Of a DNA stretch of 42,705 bases, positions 11,850 through 21,264 are shown piece after piece. The DNA lies in the NCBI GenBank assembly GCA_025201705.1, contig MU616785.1, forward strand, positions 1 to 42,705, read 5' to 3'. The notes below the pieces were generated by a model that was not told the origin of the DNA, made no database searches, and was given only the letters and a program-made list of their open reading frames with translations. Source of the DNA: Dissophora ornata. Taxonomy: Eukaryota; Mortierellomycota; Mortierellomycetes; Mortierellales; Mortierellaceae. Position numbers and translations under genes: made by a program. Every line of letters begins with the position of its first letter. The stretch's first letter is position 1.

Positions 11850-13126
11850 CTACGAAATGTCCATGGCCTCCGTTGTGGTCGCCTGCACAGTCTCCTTGAT
11901 CACAAGGTCCCTAATCGACGTCTTGAGCACTTGTGTGGTTCCCCGCTGGAACTTGTAGCTATTACATCAAGGCAGCAACACGGCCATGTCAGAATACCCG
12001 CACAGATCTGCACCTCGTCATTACATACACATAAAACAACAAGAGACTGGTGCCCTGTCACATACCTTGCTTCCTTGACTCCGCGCTCGTTGGGTCTGGC
12101 GTAGTTGCGGAGCACCTCCACCTTTTCGCTGTTGATCACGACCACATCCACATTAGATCCAGATCCAAGATCGTTGAAAATACCGGCCTCAATAGCATCC
12201 TGAACCAATGCAATGGCTTCCTCGCGCTATTTCATAAAGTTGTATAGGGAAGCATTGATAAATCAGTTGGTCTTATCGCACAAAGATGCAAATCGTTTGT
12301 CGTATCAGACCGACACGCCCGAGGATCTGTGCCACATACATTCAAGTCTGCCCTGAAGCGGCTTTCAAAAACGCTCATGGCCGCAAGAGATCCAGAACCC
12401 ATGGTAACATATGGGAGCTTGTCCGTGCTTCCGTGAGGGTAGATGGTGTAAAGATGAGGTCCGTTGATATCGACTCCTCCAAGAATCAAAGCAGCTCCAA
12501 TTTGTCCCTGGTACCTAGAGACATTTGAAGAGAGCGGGTACAAGGAGAAGTACAAGGTCAGGATTCCGATAACCTCGCGATCGAGATCACTGATCGACTA
12601 AATGATTTGGGGTTCCAATTGCTCGACTTTGTTGTCCAGTCCTTACTTGAAGAGCATCTGCTTCAACATGGTCATGGCGGTGACAACGCGTGCCTGTCGT
12701 CCTGTGCTCAATCGATGAAGTTCCAATTGACTGCTGATCAGGGCCGTGGTCATCTCTGTATCTGCTGCTGTTCCTGCACCACAGCAGTACATGTTAGGGG
12801 CCAGGTAATGAATCTTTTCACAGTTCTTGTCTGCAACAATTGGTCCAGCAGTGGCACGGGTATCGGCGCCGAGGACGAGTCCGCCGTCGTAAATCAAACC
12901 GACAATGGTCGTTCCTGTCTTGGTGGCCTTGGGGACTCCGAGTCCCTTGCCCTCCATCATGGTATTGCTATGTGGAGTATTCCAAGGTCAGTCGCGAGGA
13001 AGTTGCTACAGGTGACGCGTCTTCAAGAATCGTGGCTGTCAAGACAGGCAAGTGGAGGCTTCAGCCTTACCGGACATGGTTGTCAAAGTTGAAGCCGCCC
13101 TTCGTCTGAGGCAGTCTCGAGGTCAT
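11850..13126 (-). CDS. PUP1: 20S proteasome subunit beta2 (trypsin-like catalytic subunit)
   Basis: Five exons: 13126-13071, 12967-12647, 12514-12340, 12226-12066, 11958-11850; 273 aa with all phases matching. A 37-residue propeptide ends in Gly and is followed by the catalytic Thr ([14 protein letters not shown], Thr38 = mature Thr1). Asp17 and Lys33 of the mature form are present in [10 protein letters not shown] and [16 protein letters not shown] and MGSGSLAAM are typical of beta2, and the C-terminal arm of about 35 residues is the extension that wraps beta3. It cleaves after basic residues in the 20S core. The stop lies 281 bp upstream of the NPR3 start codon on the same strand. TGACGT elements lie 180-350 bp upstream. 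Confidence 0.96.
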
Positions 13127-13304
13127 GCTGTGTTTGAGTTGCGGGGTGGATGTAAGTTATTTAATGGGGAATGGGAAGGAAAGGATGTCGAAGCAGGCGG
13201 GATGCACAGGCAAAGGACGTGTCACAGTTCTTTGCGAAAACGTTCGTGTGCAGGAGTGACTTACGTGGGTGCTGAGGTGGAGGCTCATCACGTGCACTCC
13301 CCTG

Positions 13305-13310
13305 TGACGT
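13305..13310 (+). promoter_or_regulatory. TGACGT (CRE/ATF half-site) upstream of PUP1
   Basis: TGACGT at 13305-13310, 179 bp upstream of the PUP1 start codon, close to a CACGTG. This hexamer is the half-site bound by ATF/CREB-type bZIP factors. Function here is inferred. Confidence 0.3.
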
Positions 13311-13470
13311 TTGGTATTTTTCGCGCGCTGTACTTCCACGCACGGGCCACTTGCCAGCTCGAGAGGCGCTCTGGAACAGTTGCTGTGTTGAAGCGGCAAG
13401 GAGAACTGCACAGCATTTTTTACCGCCCGCCTTTGATCTTAGGTCTGGGCTATGGTTGTGTCATCCGCGC

Positions 13471-13478
13471 TGACGTGA
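13471..13478 (+). promoter_or_regulatory. TGACGTGA (CRE-like) upstream of PUP1
   Basis: TGACGTGA, one mismatch from the full palindrome TGACGTCA, about 345 bp upstream of PUP1. A perfect TGACGTCA also lies upstream of RPN3 in this window. Confidence 0.3.
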
Positions 13479-13900
13479 TCCGTGATCGCCAGAGCCAGCA
13501 TGGCATGGTCAACTCATCGCCGAGCATGGCAACTATCCAGATCTGACTGGACTGCATCATTTGGGGCAAACAGTCACACTTGCATTGGAGTGTGACTGCT
13601 CTAGAGGGGATGGGTTCACAGCTTCCATCAATCTGTCTTCGTCCACTTGCCCCTTTCTTTCTGTCTCTCCTCCCTTTGTCGTCAAGATAGGCGCGTTGTT
13701 GCTCTCTTTGCCAGTTCGTTTGATTTTTGAAATCATACAGCACACATTGTCCAGATGTTTTTACATTTGCTACTTCTGGACGAGTGTGGCTGCAGCGGTG
13801 GAATGACGGCAAAATGTGCTGTAATGCTTAGCATCCGCCTTCCATGCCTTCCTTGCCACCCACAACCTCCACTTCTTACCGCTCTCTGTTTCTCGTCTTT

Positions 13901-14340
13901 CTCGACCAGTATCCGCTGCCGGACCGCTCCATCTCGACCAGTGTCTGCCGCAGGACCGCTCTTTTCCTCTCCATCTCGACCAGTGTCCGCTGCCGGACCG
14001 CTCCATCTCGACCAGTGTCCGCTCTTTTCTTCTCCATCTCGACCAGTGTCTGCCGCAGGACCGCTCTTTTCCTCTCCATCTCGACCAGTGACCGCTGCCG
14101 GACCGCTCTTTTCCTCTCCATCTCGACCAGTATCCGCTGCCGGACCGCTCCATCTCGACCAGTGTCTGCCGCAGGACCGCTCTTTTCCTCTCCATCTCGA
14201 CCGGTGTCCGCTGCCGGACCGCTCTTTTCTTCTCCATCTCGACCAGTGTCCGCTGCCGGACCGCTCTTTTCCTCTCCATCTCGACCAGTGTCCGCTGGAC
14301 CGTCGCTCGCGCACCCTCCATCTCGAAAGGTGTCCGTGCG
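13901..14340. repeat. Minisatellite of CTCGACCAGT units (32/42 bp)
   Basis: Eleven to twelve tandem copies, each beginning ctcgaccagt (or a one-base variant) and continuing gtccgctgccggaccgct or gtctgccgcaggaccgct. Long units (42 bp) add cttttcctctccat after this core; short ones (about 32 bp) add only ccat. One unit near 14016 is internally shortened. Short and long units are interspersed. The array is free of stops in several frames on both strands, giving long but non-homologous open frames of 160-250 codons. I treat these as by-products, because 32-bp units do not preserve frame and no start or splice context supports them. Confidence 0.85.
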
Positions 14341-14448
14341 TTCGTGCTCGCCTCTGACACTCACGATATTTTCTTCGTTTGTTGTCGTGGAATACGCACG
14401 TTGTGTGACAAATAGAGAGAGGTCTTAATCGTCGCCACAATCGAGAAG

Positions 14449-14532
14449 GTAAGCATTTATGTATTTTCACAACCTTTGCAAACACCGATTATTTCAATTT
14501 GACTAATATTTTGCGCGTTTTTTTATTTGAAG
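14449..14532 (+). other. Predicted 5'-UTR intron of the orphan zinc-finger-like gene
   Basis: A GTAAGC donor at 14449, a branch-like TTGACTAATA near 14499, a T-rich tract and the acceptor TTTGAAG at 14532 form an 84-nt intron. It ends 7 bp before the ATG at 14540. All elements match introns seen in neighbouring genes, so the gene is probably spliced in its leader only. Confidence 0.6.
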
Positions 14533-14539
14533 CCAATAG

Positions 14540-15985
14540 ATGGAGTCGGATTTGCAACTCGTTGTCAGAGGAAAATTGATTGTATTTCGAGTCCAGAAAA
14601 TCAACGGGTACAAAGGCAGTCGCGTTTTGTGTCCTGAATGTTCCAACATTGTCGATCGAGGGAAAGCCAGGAGGCATTTTACACGTAATCACGACGGAGA
14701 AGTTAAGAATGGCTCCGCAGATCGTGAAAAGACGAACGATGTTCCTCAGAGTGATGAAGCCAGTGGAGCCAGTGGTACTGAGGAGCAGAGCGAAATCGTC
14801 ATTCAGATAGAAAAACCAACTCCATCCCCTGAACGACAGCAAAGCGAGGATACTGACGACACCGTCGAGAAGGAGGGCGAGATAGTAGGTCAGAATGGAG
14901 TATCAATATCCCGTAAACGACGGCAAGACGATGAGGACCATGCGATATGGAAGAGACTTTGTGGGGAAGTACCAACCAGCATTCTCGAATCAACAATGGC
15001 AGCCATGCCGGCAAGCGCATATGAGGTTTCTGGACATGGATTAATACTGCCACCATCAACCCTTACTTTCTTACAAGGCATCTTGCCCCGCGGGTACACT
15101 CTTTCAAAACTTAACTTATCCAAGGCTGGAAGTAAACTTGTGACCAAAGACGACGTTCTTGCGACATTCGACGATTTGTCTTCCCTTCATCTTCTTGCGC
15201 TAGAAGCCGGTGGAATCGTCGGTCTCGAGCGTATCGTTGGGGCTATATTAGCAACCGGGAGCCACCAGTTCAAAGTTCTTTGCGTTGAAGCATACAGCAG
15301 AGATCGACTAGAGGACCCACATGCAGAATCCCACTCTGCAGCTCCTGCAAGTATACCGACTGATGGAGCGACAACCCAATACAAAGGCAAACTAAAAATC
15401 GTCCACATCAACGGCGAATTTTCCAACAAGAAACTTGTGATTGGGGTGAGGAGTCACGATTATTTGGTGACTTCAGGCCTCTATAACGGAAAGTCACTTG
15501 TTGGGCCAGGTCGATGTTCTGAGTTTCCCGTCAACCAAGCAACGAAAATCTATCTCAGGAAAGAAAAGCAAGATGTAGCTTTACTTGAAGGCGACATTCT
15601 TGGTCTTGCACAAGTCCGAACGCATTTCGGACACACTGCAACTTATTCTACACGTCGAGCGGCTCTACGTGGATATGGATCTATACCATTGATGCCCATT
15701 ACTGTCTTCACTCTTTCTCAGTTCGAGGTGAAGCACAGTCGTGTTTTCAGAGAACTCGCTGTCAGATCAATGAAGAAAAAGAAGTCCAAAGTGTGTCTTT
15801 ATTTAAAAGACTTGGACGAGCCTCAGGAAACAAATGCCGCTGAGGTTGCAAAAATCACTCGGCAACTTATGAGTCTGCTTTCTGAGGACAGGAAACTTGT
15901 GATCACAGGAAATCCTCCGGCTGAGAAACTCTTGTCAGAACTCGCGAACGCCTTTTCGAGAAGGGTTTCCTCGTCGCTGGAATGA
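14540..15985 (+). CDS. Orphan 481-aa protein with a C2H2-like finger, uninterrupted CDS
   Basis: A single open frame of 481 aa. Residues about 30-52 contain CPECSNIVDRGKARRHFTRN followed by His, i.e. C-x2-C ... H-x4-H spacing suggestive of a zinc finger. Residues 55-125 are acidic, Ser/Glu-rich and probably disordered, with a basic KRRQDDEDHAIWKRL segment. Residues 150-480 look folded: an alpha/beta-type stretch (LPPSTLTFLQGILPRGYTLS, LLALEAGGIVGLERIVGAIL), then a lysine-rich beta-like region and a helical end. I do not recognise the family. It is intron-free in the CDS while most neighbours have two to seven exons, and it sits between a minisatellite and a poly(A) signal 10 bp past the stop. 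A domesticated mobile element or a lineage-specific gene are both possible. Confidence 0.75.
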   Translation: MESDLQLVVRGKLIVFRVQKINGYKGSRVLCPECSNIVDRGKARRHFTRNHDGEVKNGSADREKTNDVPQSDEASGASGTEEQSEIVIQIEKPTPSPERQQSEDTDDTVEKEGEIVGQNGVSISRKRRQDDEDHAIWKRLCGEVPTSILESTMAAMPASAYEVSGHGLILPPSTLTFLQGILPRGYTLSKLNLSKAGSKLVTKDDVLATFDDLSSLHLLALEAGGIVGLERIVGAILATGSHQFKVLCVEAYSRDRLEDPHAESHSAAPASIPTDGATTQYKGKLKIVHINGEFSNKKLVIGVRSHDYLVTSGLYNGKSLVGPGRCSEFPVNQATKIYLRKEKQDVALLEGDILGLAQVRTHFGHTATYSTRRAALRGYGSIPLMPITVFTLSQFEVKHSRVFRELAVRSMKKKKSKVCLYLKDLDEPQETNAAEVAKITRQLMSLLSEDRKLVITGNPPAEKLLSELANAFSRRVSSSLE

Positions 15986-15995
15986 TTTGTAATTC

Positions 15996-16001
15996 AATAA
16001 A
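15996..16001 (+). terminator. Poly(A) signal AATAAA
   Basis: AATAAA lies 10 bp after the stop codon of the orphan gene, an unusually short 3' UTR if used. Confidence 0.5.
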
Positions 16002-16543
16002 CCTCGAAAATTGTACCATTTTTTTTGGGTCGACGCATTGGCAATTTTTGGTAAATGAACCTTGGCTCGGGGGGGGGGAGTCTCACTTTAGATTATTTCA
16101 AAAAAAAAAGTATTCAGCTCTGTCCCACCCACATCAGTAATCATCCATGTTCGCATGTTCGCTGCCATTTCGCCATTGGTCATCTCGAGACACATGGACA
16201 TGCATTTCGTGGCCAGCTGCTATTGCATGCGCAAAGTTAAGGCTCTGACACGCAACTTTATATACGATGCTGACACGCAACTTTGTACACGGCTCAGACA
16301 CGCAGACACACACCCTGCTCCCTCTTTTTTGTTTTGTTTTTCCCTTGACCCACCTCTCCTACACCTTGACTGTGTACCGTGACAGTACTTTATTATTTCT
16401 GGACATGACGACATGACTCCACAGACTATGCAGTCACGCTCCAGGGCATTGCATTCCTCCAGCGATCGCCACGATGAAATGGAAACAGCCATCATCTCTC
16501 ATTAGAACAAGAATACAGTCAATACGAGCAACGCTCCGAACAA
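16002..16543. other. Intergenic region before the PIG-S gene
   Basis: About 540 bp without a supported gene. It contains a G run (16070-16078), an A run (16101-16109) and two similar GACACGCAACTTT segments near 16247-16285. It presumably carries the PIG-S promoter. Confidence 0.5.
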
Positions 16544-18754
16544 ATGCCATTAGACAAGGAGATAATAGCATCAAGGGGTACGATGTCTGTGCCTTGACCA
16601 GCGGTTTTTCTTCGAGATGGCTCAGGACCTAAATGATTTTGCACTTTTGATTTAGACCAGGCACGGCGGCTGATATTGCTGGCAGTATGGGCAGTTGTGC
16701 TCTTCGGTTTACCCCTCTGGTGGAAGACTACACGCGTTTATAGGGCTGAGCTGCCGTACGAGGACATTGAGCATTGGAATGATTGGCAGGTAAAAAAAAA
16801 AAAAAAGTATCTGTTTCATGTGAAGCAAACGTTGCGGCGCGCGCTTCGATTGAGGCTAAAGCGAGTAGTTCATAACGCTCATATCTCGATCCTGATAGGC
16901 ATGCCAACCAACATTCTCGATCAAAGTCAACCTTCATCTATCCAACGCTGTTCCACTGAATGGAGGCGACAGCACTCAGTCACCGCTGACAGGAATCGAG
17001 GAAAAAGTTGGAAAACAAATGGAAGGATTGAATGCTGCGTATGCCAGCAAGGCCAGGCTATCTGTGCAAGTTGCCGTTAGTCAGTCATGGAGTGGGTCTA
17101 AGGAGGCAGATATTACAGGTAAAAATAAAGAGCTGGAGTTTCTAATTTCCGAAATGGCGCATGTACCGTGAACCGCATTCAGGGAGAAAGATCCGTGGTT
17201 AACAAGGAGTGCAAATTAGATCGACCAAGCGCGATCCCTGGAACATACGATTTCTATATCTCACCGAGCGGTATCTCCAGTGCGAGTATAAAGAGCCAAC
17301 GACAAGGATTCATTCAGGTGCAATCGTGGGACGAAGGTATACTCTCTCCACAGGTTATAGCCCCCGCCAGCACATGCAGTGCCTCTGATCTAACTTTTTT
17401 TGTAATACAAACAATCACTCAGATAGCATCGTTAATACCGTCGTGGACACAGTTGGCGCAATTTTCGGGCCAGAAGAGAAAACCATTAAGCAGCTCGTTA
17501 ACGCCGCAGCCAGCAGAGGCGCTGATAAGGTCAAGGACCAGCTCAAAGCTGTCAAATACGCCCCTGGATATCAATTGACATTCAGTTTATTCAGCGGAGA
17601 TGCATCGAACGGTGTTCGCGAGTGGAAGATGCAGGAGGCAATCAATGGTAACCTAGCGCGTATACCATTATTATGTGAGGCCTCTCATGTCAAGGGCTAG
17701 GGTTAACGTTATCGTTGTTGATTCTGGGGGACACTGATTAGCGTATCTCGCCCCGTTCTTGAAGAGCATGTCGACTGTGTCCAAGTTTATAGTTGAGTCG
17801 CAGGTACAGCACTATGCCTCGCTGACATTCAAGCCATCGCTGGACGCCAATCTCAATGAGTACTACCTCACTCCAGATTCGTTACCGAATTTTATCAATG
17901 CTGCCGAGTGGAGCCTCGGTAGGTTATCGTTGTTGCGCCAACAATCAAAAGCGATCGTCTGTCCCTGCAATACAGTAGCCTAATTTGCGTCTTTCGCCAA
18001 ACGCTCCGTAGCATCCACGGTCTCGTCGCTGCCTTCGCTTAACTTCTTGACGTATATCCCCAAACCTGGCGAAAGTCCATTGGTGATCAAAAGCGGACCA
18101 TCAGCTCCTCGCTCAAGCACCAATTCGTTCCTGATCCCCCGGTGGGGAGGCATCACCATCCTGAACCGTGACAACCGTACCTCCATATCTCCTCAGGTGA
18201 TTACTGTTCAGGAACTGGAGCCTGTCATGAGAATATTCTTGATGCAGTTGCGAGATCTCATGGGCCTGGCAGACCTATCTGCCACCAAGACGCCGTTCCC
18301 AATCACGTTTCACAAAACCTTGAACGACGCTCCAACTGCGTGGGAGTTGGATAACCTGGTGAGGCGGCGTACCGCCGAGAATCTGGTTGATTCACTGGCA
18401 ACTCTGACATCTCTGTCCAGATTGGTGTCAGATACACCCAACATGGTAGTACTGGACCATATCCAAAAGGATGTTGTGGATGCCCTGAGGGACGTGGAGC
18501 GATCGTGCCAAAGACTTTCGGAACAGGGTTACATCGAGGCTTTAACGGCATCGAGAGACGCGCTGGTGAAGTCGGAGACGGCGTTCTTTGATCCGACGAT
18601 GGTGTCGATGCTGTACTTCCCGGACGAGCACAAGTATGCGATATATATGCCGCTGTTTGTTCCGATCTCGGTCCCGCTTCTGATGACTGTGCTCAAGGAG
18701 CTGAAGAGGTGGAAGGAGATGAAGAAGGCGGCCAGCAAGGAGAAGACGGAGTGA
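16544..18754 (+). CDS. GPI17: GPI transamidase subunit PIG-S/Gpi17
   Basis: Seven exons: 16544-16577, 16656-16789, 16899-17118, 17187-17336, 17423-17647, 17742-17918, 18012-18754; 560 aa, close to the usual PIG-S length. A first membrane segment (LILLAVWAVVLFGLPLWW) is followed by KTTRVYRAELPYEDI, the PIG-S signature. The lumenal domain contains PGTYDFYISPSG, the FLKSMSTVSKFIVESQVQHY region and PRWGGITILN. A second membrane segment near the C-terminus (MPLFVPISVPLLMTVLKEL) precedes a Lys-rich tail. In the ER membrane the complex cleaves the GPI signal and attaches the anchor. Exon 4 needs acceptor GAG at 17184-17186, four bases after a CAG that would cause an early stop; this junction is the least certain. 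Confidence 0.92.
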
Positions 18755-18969
18755 ATAGAGAGGACGTCTGCAAGTAGCAATTAGAGCACTCGAGATTAAA
18801 CTGGGGCCGTGTAGCAGAGTCAAGTAGACAGTTTTGATACTTCGGTCCCTGTTCTGTCCTTCAGTGTCCTGTTGATCATCGAGTCCCCTTACCGACCACA
18901 CACCCCCCTCATCACTCCTCGACTCACCGTCCGATCGAGCCGAAGAAAACACAGCCGCGCCGAGTCTTC

Positions 18970-20648
18970 ATGGCAACCTCATCCATCCTCACCCCTCCTC
19001 ATTCACCAACTCAATCACTAGCCGGCATGAACAACCACAGCAACAGCACAGGCGCCACCAAATCGCCTTCCTTCTCCTCTGCATCAGCCTCAGCCTCAGC
19101 CTCTGGTGCATCGACTCCAACCTCCTCTAACACCTCCTCCTCCTTGCACCACGATTCCGGCCATGCAAACCACTCCAGCAGCCCGCTGGCCCAGATCCTG
19201 ATGCTCTACCACAAGGCAACGTCAGCGTTCCTTCTCCGCCAGCTCGCCTCTGCGTACTCGACCTGTTTCGAGGCTCTTGAGCTGCTCGTGAAAACGAACC
19301 AAGCTTATGGATTGGATCAAGTAACAGAATCGTTGTCAGCCCGCCGGTCGTTCTTCGTGTTGAAGCAGAAGCTTTGGATCCTCAATGTCACTATCTTTGG
19401 AGCCATGCTTTCGGATCGTGCAGAGGATGAAGCGGCAACTGTCAGCGGCGGACTTGGGAAGAGGTTGATGGGATCGTCCAAAAAGAGCCCCGAGAAACTG
19501 GTCCAGGATCTGTGGAGACGGCTCAATGAGGATTACGGGGGGCTGGAAGGTGATGTCGATGGACAGGTGATGGTCGCCTTGTAAGTCTGCTTGAACCTAT
19601 TAGCTACTGTCAATGCCTTTCGATCTGCTATATCGGATACTAACATCTCGTCTCTCGCTTGCGACTTGCAACTGCGTCGCTCTACCTTTGCTGTGTTTAG
19701 CGTGATGCTCTGCATCAACCAGAAGCTGTACACCGCGGCGAAGCAGATCACGGAGGCTTACCTGGCGACGATCCCGGAAGATATGATGATTCATCTCGAG
19801 ACTGCTGCAGGAGCGCTGACTAGTGTAGAGAGGGCAACCAAGGATCCCTTGATCATCCATTATGAGCGGTTGGTGGAGCTATATGCGGTCCATGTACTGG
19901 CAAAATTAAGAGAGTGGGATTGTGCGCGACATTTCCTAGAGTTCAACCCTGTCCTCTCGGAGTCTTCCAAGAAGGTAGCGTGGAGATTCAAGCATGTATT
20001 CGTGTATACGCAATGTACCGCGAACGGATTGACGGTTTACTGACGATCGGTGGTCGTTTGATTTCTACACAGACGTACGGCAAGATTCTGGACAAGTTGG
20101 AACAAAAGTCATTGCGGCCCAAGAAGTCCAAGAAGCCAGTAGCTTCCGCTTTGGATCAGTCGTCTGCGCCGTCGATCGCGTCGACCCCTACAATATTATC
20201 GCCAGCACTCACTTCCGCGTCCACTTTTGGTTCGACTGCCGTCCCTGATGTTAAAAATGCCTCTCTCGCATCACCCGCAACGACGTCAGTAGTGGCCAAT
20301 GAGGGATCGGTAGTGAAGAGCGGACCCAGTTCAATCAACGGTCGTACGAAGACGTCTGTACCCAAAGCTGACAGATCTCCTACGGATGCCAGTAGAGCCG
20401 CAAGGACAACCGTTGTGCCTGCGTCAACACTGCAGGGCTGGCTATGGGCTCTGCTACAGCGCCATGTGGATCAGATCAGGAGCGCAGGTGCTCAGATGGG
20501 CGCTAGCCAGATGATGGTGGTAGTGGGTGTAGTCGTGTTTCTCGGGGCTCTTTCACGGAATCGAGCAAGGGCTTCAACGGCGATGCGGATGGTGGTTGAC
20601 AAAGTGATGCAGACGGTGAAGATGGGCACGACCGTTACTAGTATCTAG
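18970..20648 (+). CDS. Tail-anchored helical-repeat protein, possibly Pex26-like peroxin
   Basis: Three exons, 18970-19580, 19701-19974, 20073-20648; 486 aa. A Ser-rich disordered start (about 75 residues) leads to a helical, TPR-like region: LILMLYHKATSAFLLRQLAS-type helices, ALELLVKTN, IMLC-like INQKLYTAAKQITEAYLATI. A Ser/Thr/Ala linker follows, then one hydrophobic segment (QMMVVVGVVVFLGALSR) and a short basic C-terminus. This architecture, helical repeats plus a C-terminal anchor, is that of Pex26/Pex15-type peroxisomal receptors for the Pex1-Pex6 ATPase, but I see no diagnostic motif, so that label is tentative. It follows PIG-S on the same strand after 215 bp. Another tail-anchored protein is the alternative. 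Confidence 0.6.
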
Positions 20649-21264
20649 TCGATGACATATATCCCTGAGAATGTATAACCTGTCTCCAGCAGGACGAGGT
20701 ACCAGACAGAGCGTGCTTTCACTTTAGAATAGATCGACGTCTGCTTTTGTTGATTTGTAAAATAATTGCGCGCACATGGCATTTGTGAGTCGCGCGCCCA
20801 GGAACGTCTGAACCGGCACACCAGCCGGCATACACTCCACCATCATTTTCATTTTCCCCCCTCCTCCTCCTCCCTCCTCCCTCCTCCTCTCCCTCTCCAT
20901 TCCGCACATTTCTGATTCACTTCTCTTGGCATCCGGATTGTTTCTTAATTCGGTCTTCGTCATTGTAATCTACTGAGCATTCAGCCGTGCCGCTGTTGCT
21001 TAATCTTGATTGCCGACCCCTCCCGCCCTACACACTGATTCTGTGAGTAACAGCACTGTAAACAGGTAATCCACCCGCACCGGCTCATGCCCTCGTACGC
21101 ACGCTGATCCATGCTCAGCATGTTCTCCGTTTGCTTTGTCGGTTCGGCATCTCGTGGGCTTTTCTTTTTTTTTTTTTTCTTTTAATATTCCTCATGCTCC
21201 GAAAACTAAACGTCCGCACTTCTCCACAGGACCCCACAAACCAAGACAAACTTCTACAGCAGCC
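20649..21264. other. Intergenic region before the START-domain gene
   Basis: About 615 bp with no supported gene. A CT-rich tract with cctcctcct units (20855-20900) and a poly-T run (21162-21178) suggest promoter or leader sequence for the START gene. Confidence 0.5.

Larger units (their letters stand above)
13127..13900. other. Upstream region of PUP1, no gene
   Basis: About 770 bp with no supported coding sequence. It serves as the PUP1 promoter side. It contains a CACGTG E-box near 13289, two TGACGT elements and a purine-poor CT-rich tract around 13630-13690 before the minisatellite begins. Confidence 0.5.

Noticed and set aside
13733..14485. Long open frames (160-250 codons) on both strands across the minisatellite
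   Set aside because: They follow from a GC-rich repeat without stop triplets; 32-bp units break frame periodicity and no domain or splice context supports coding.
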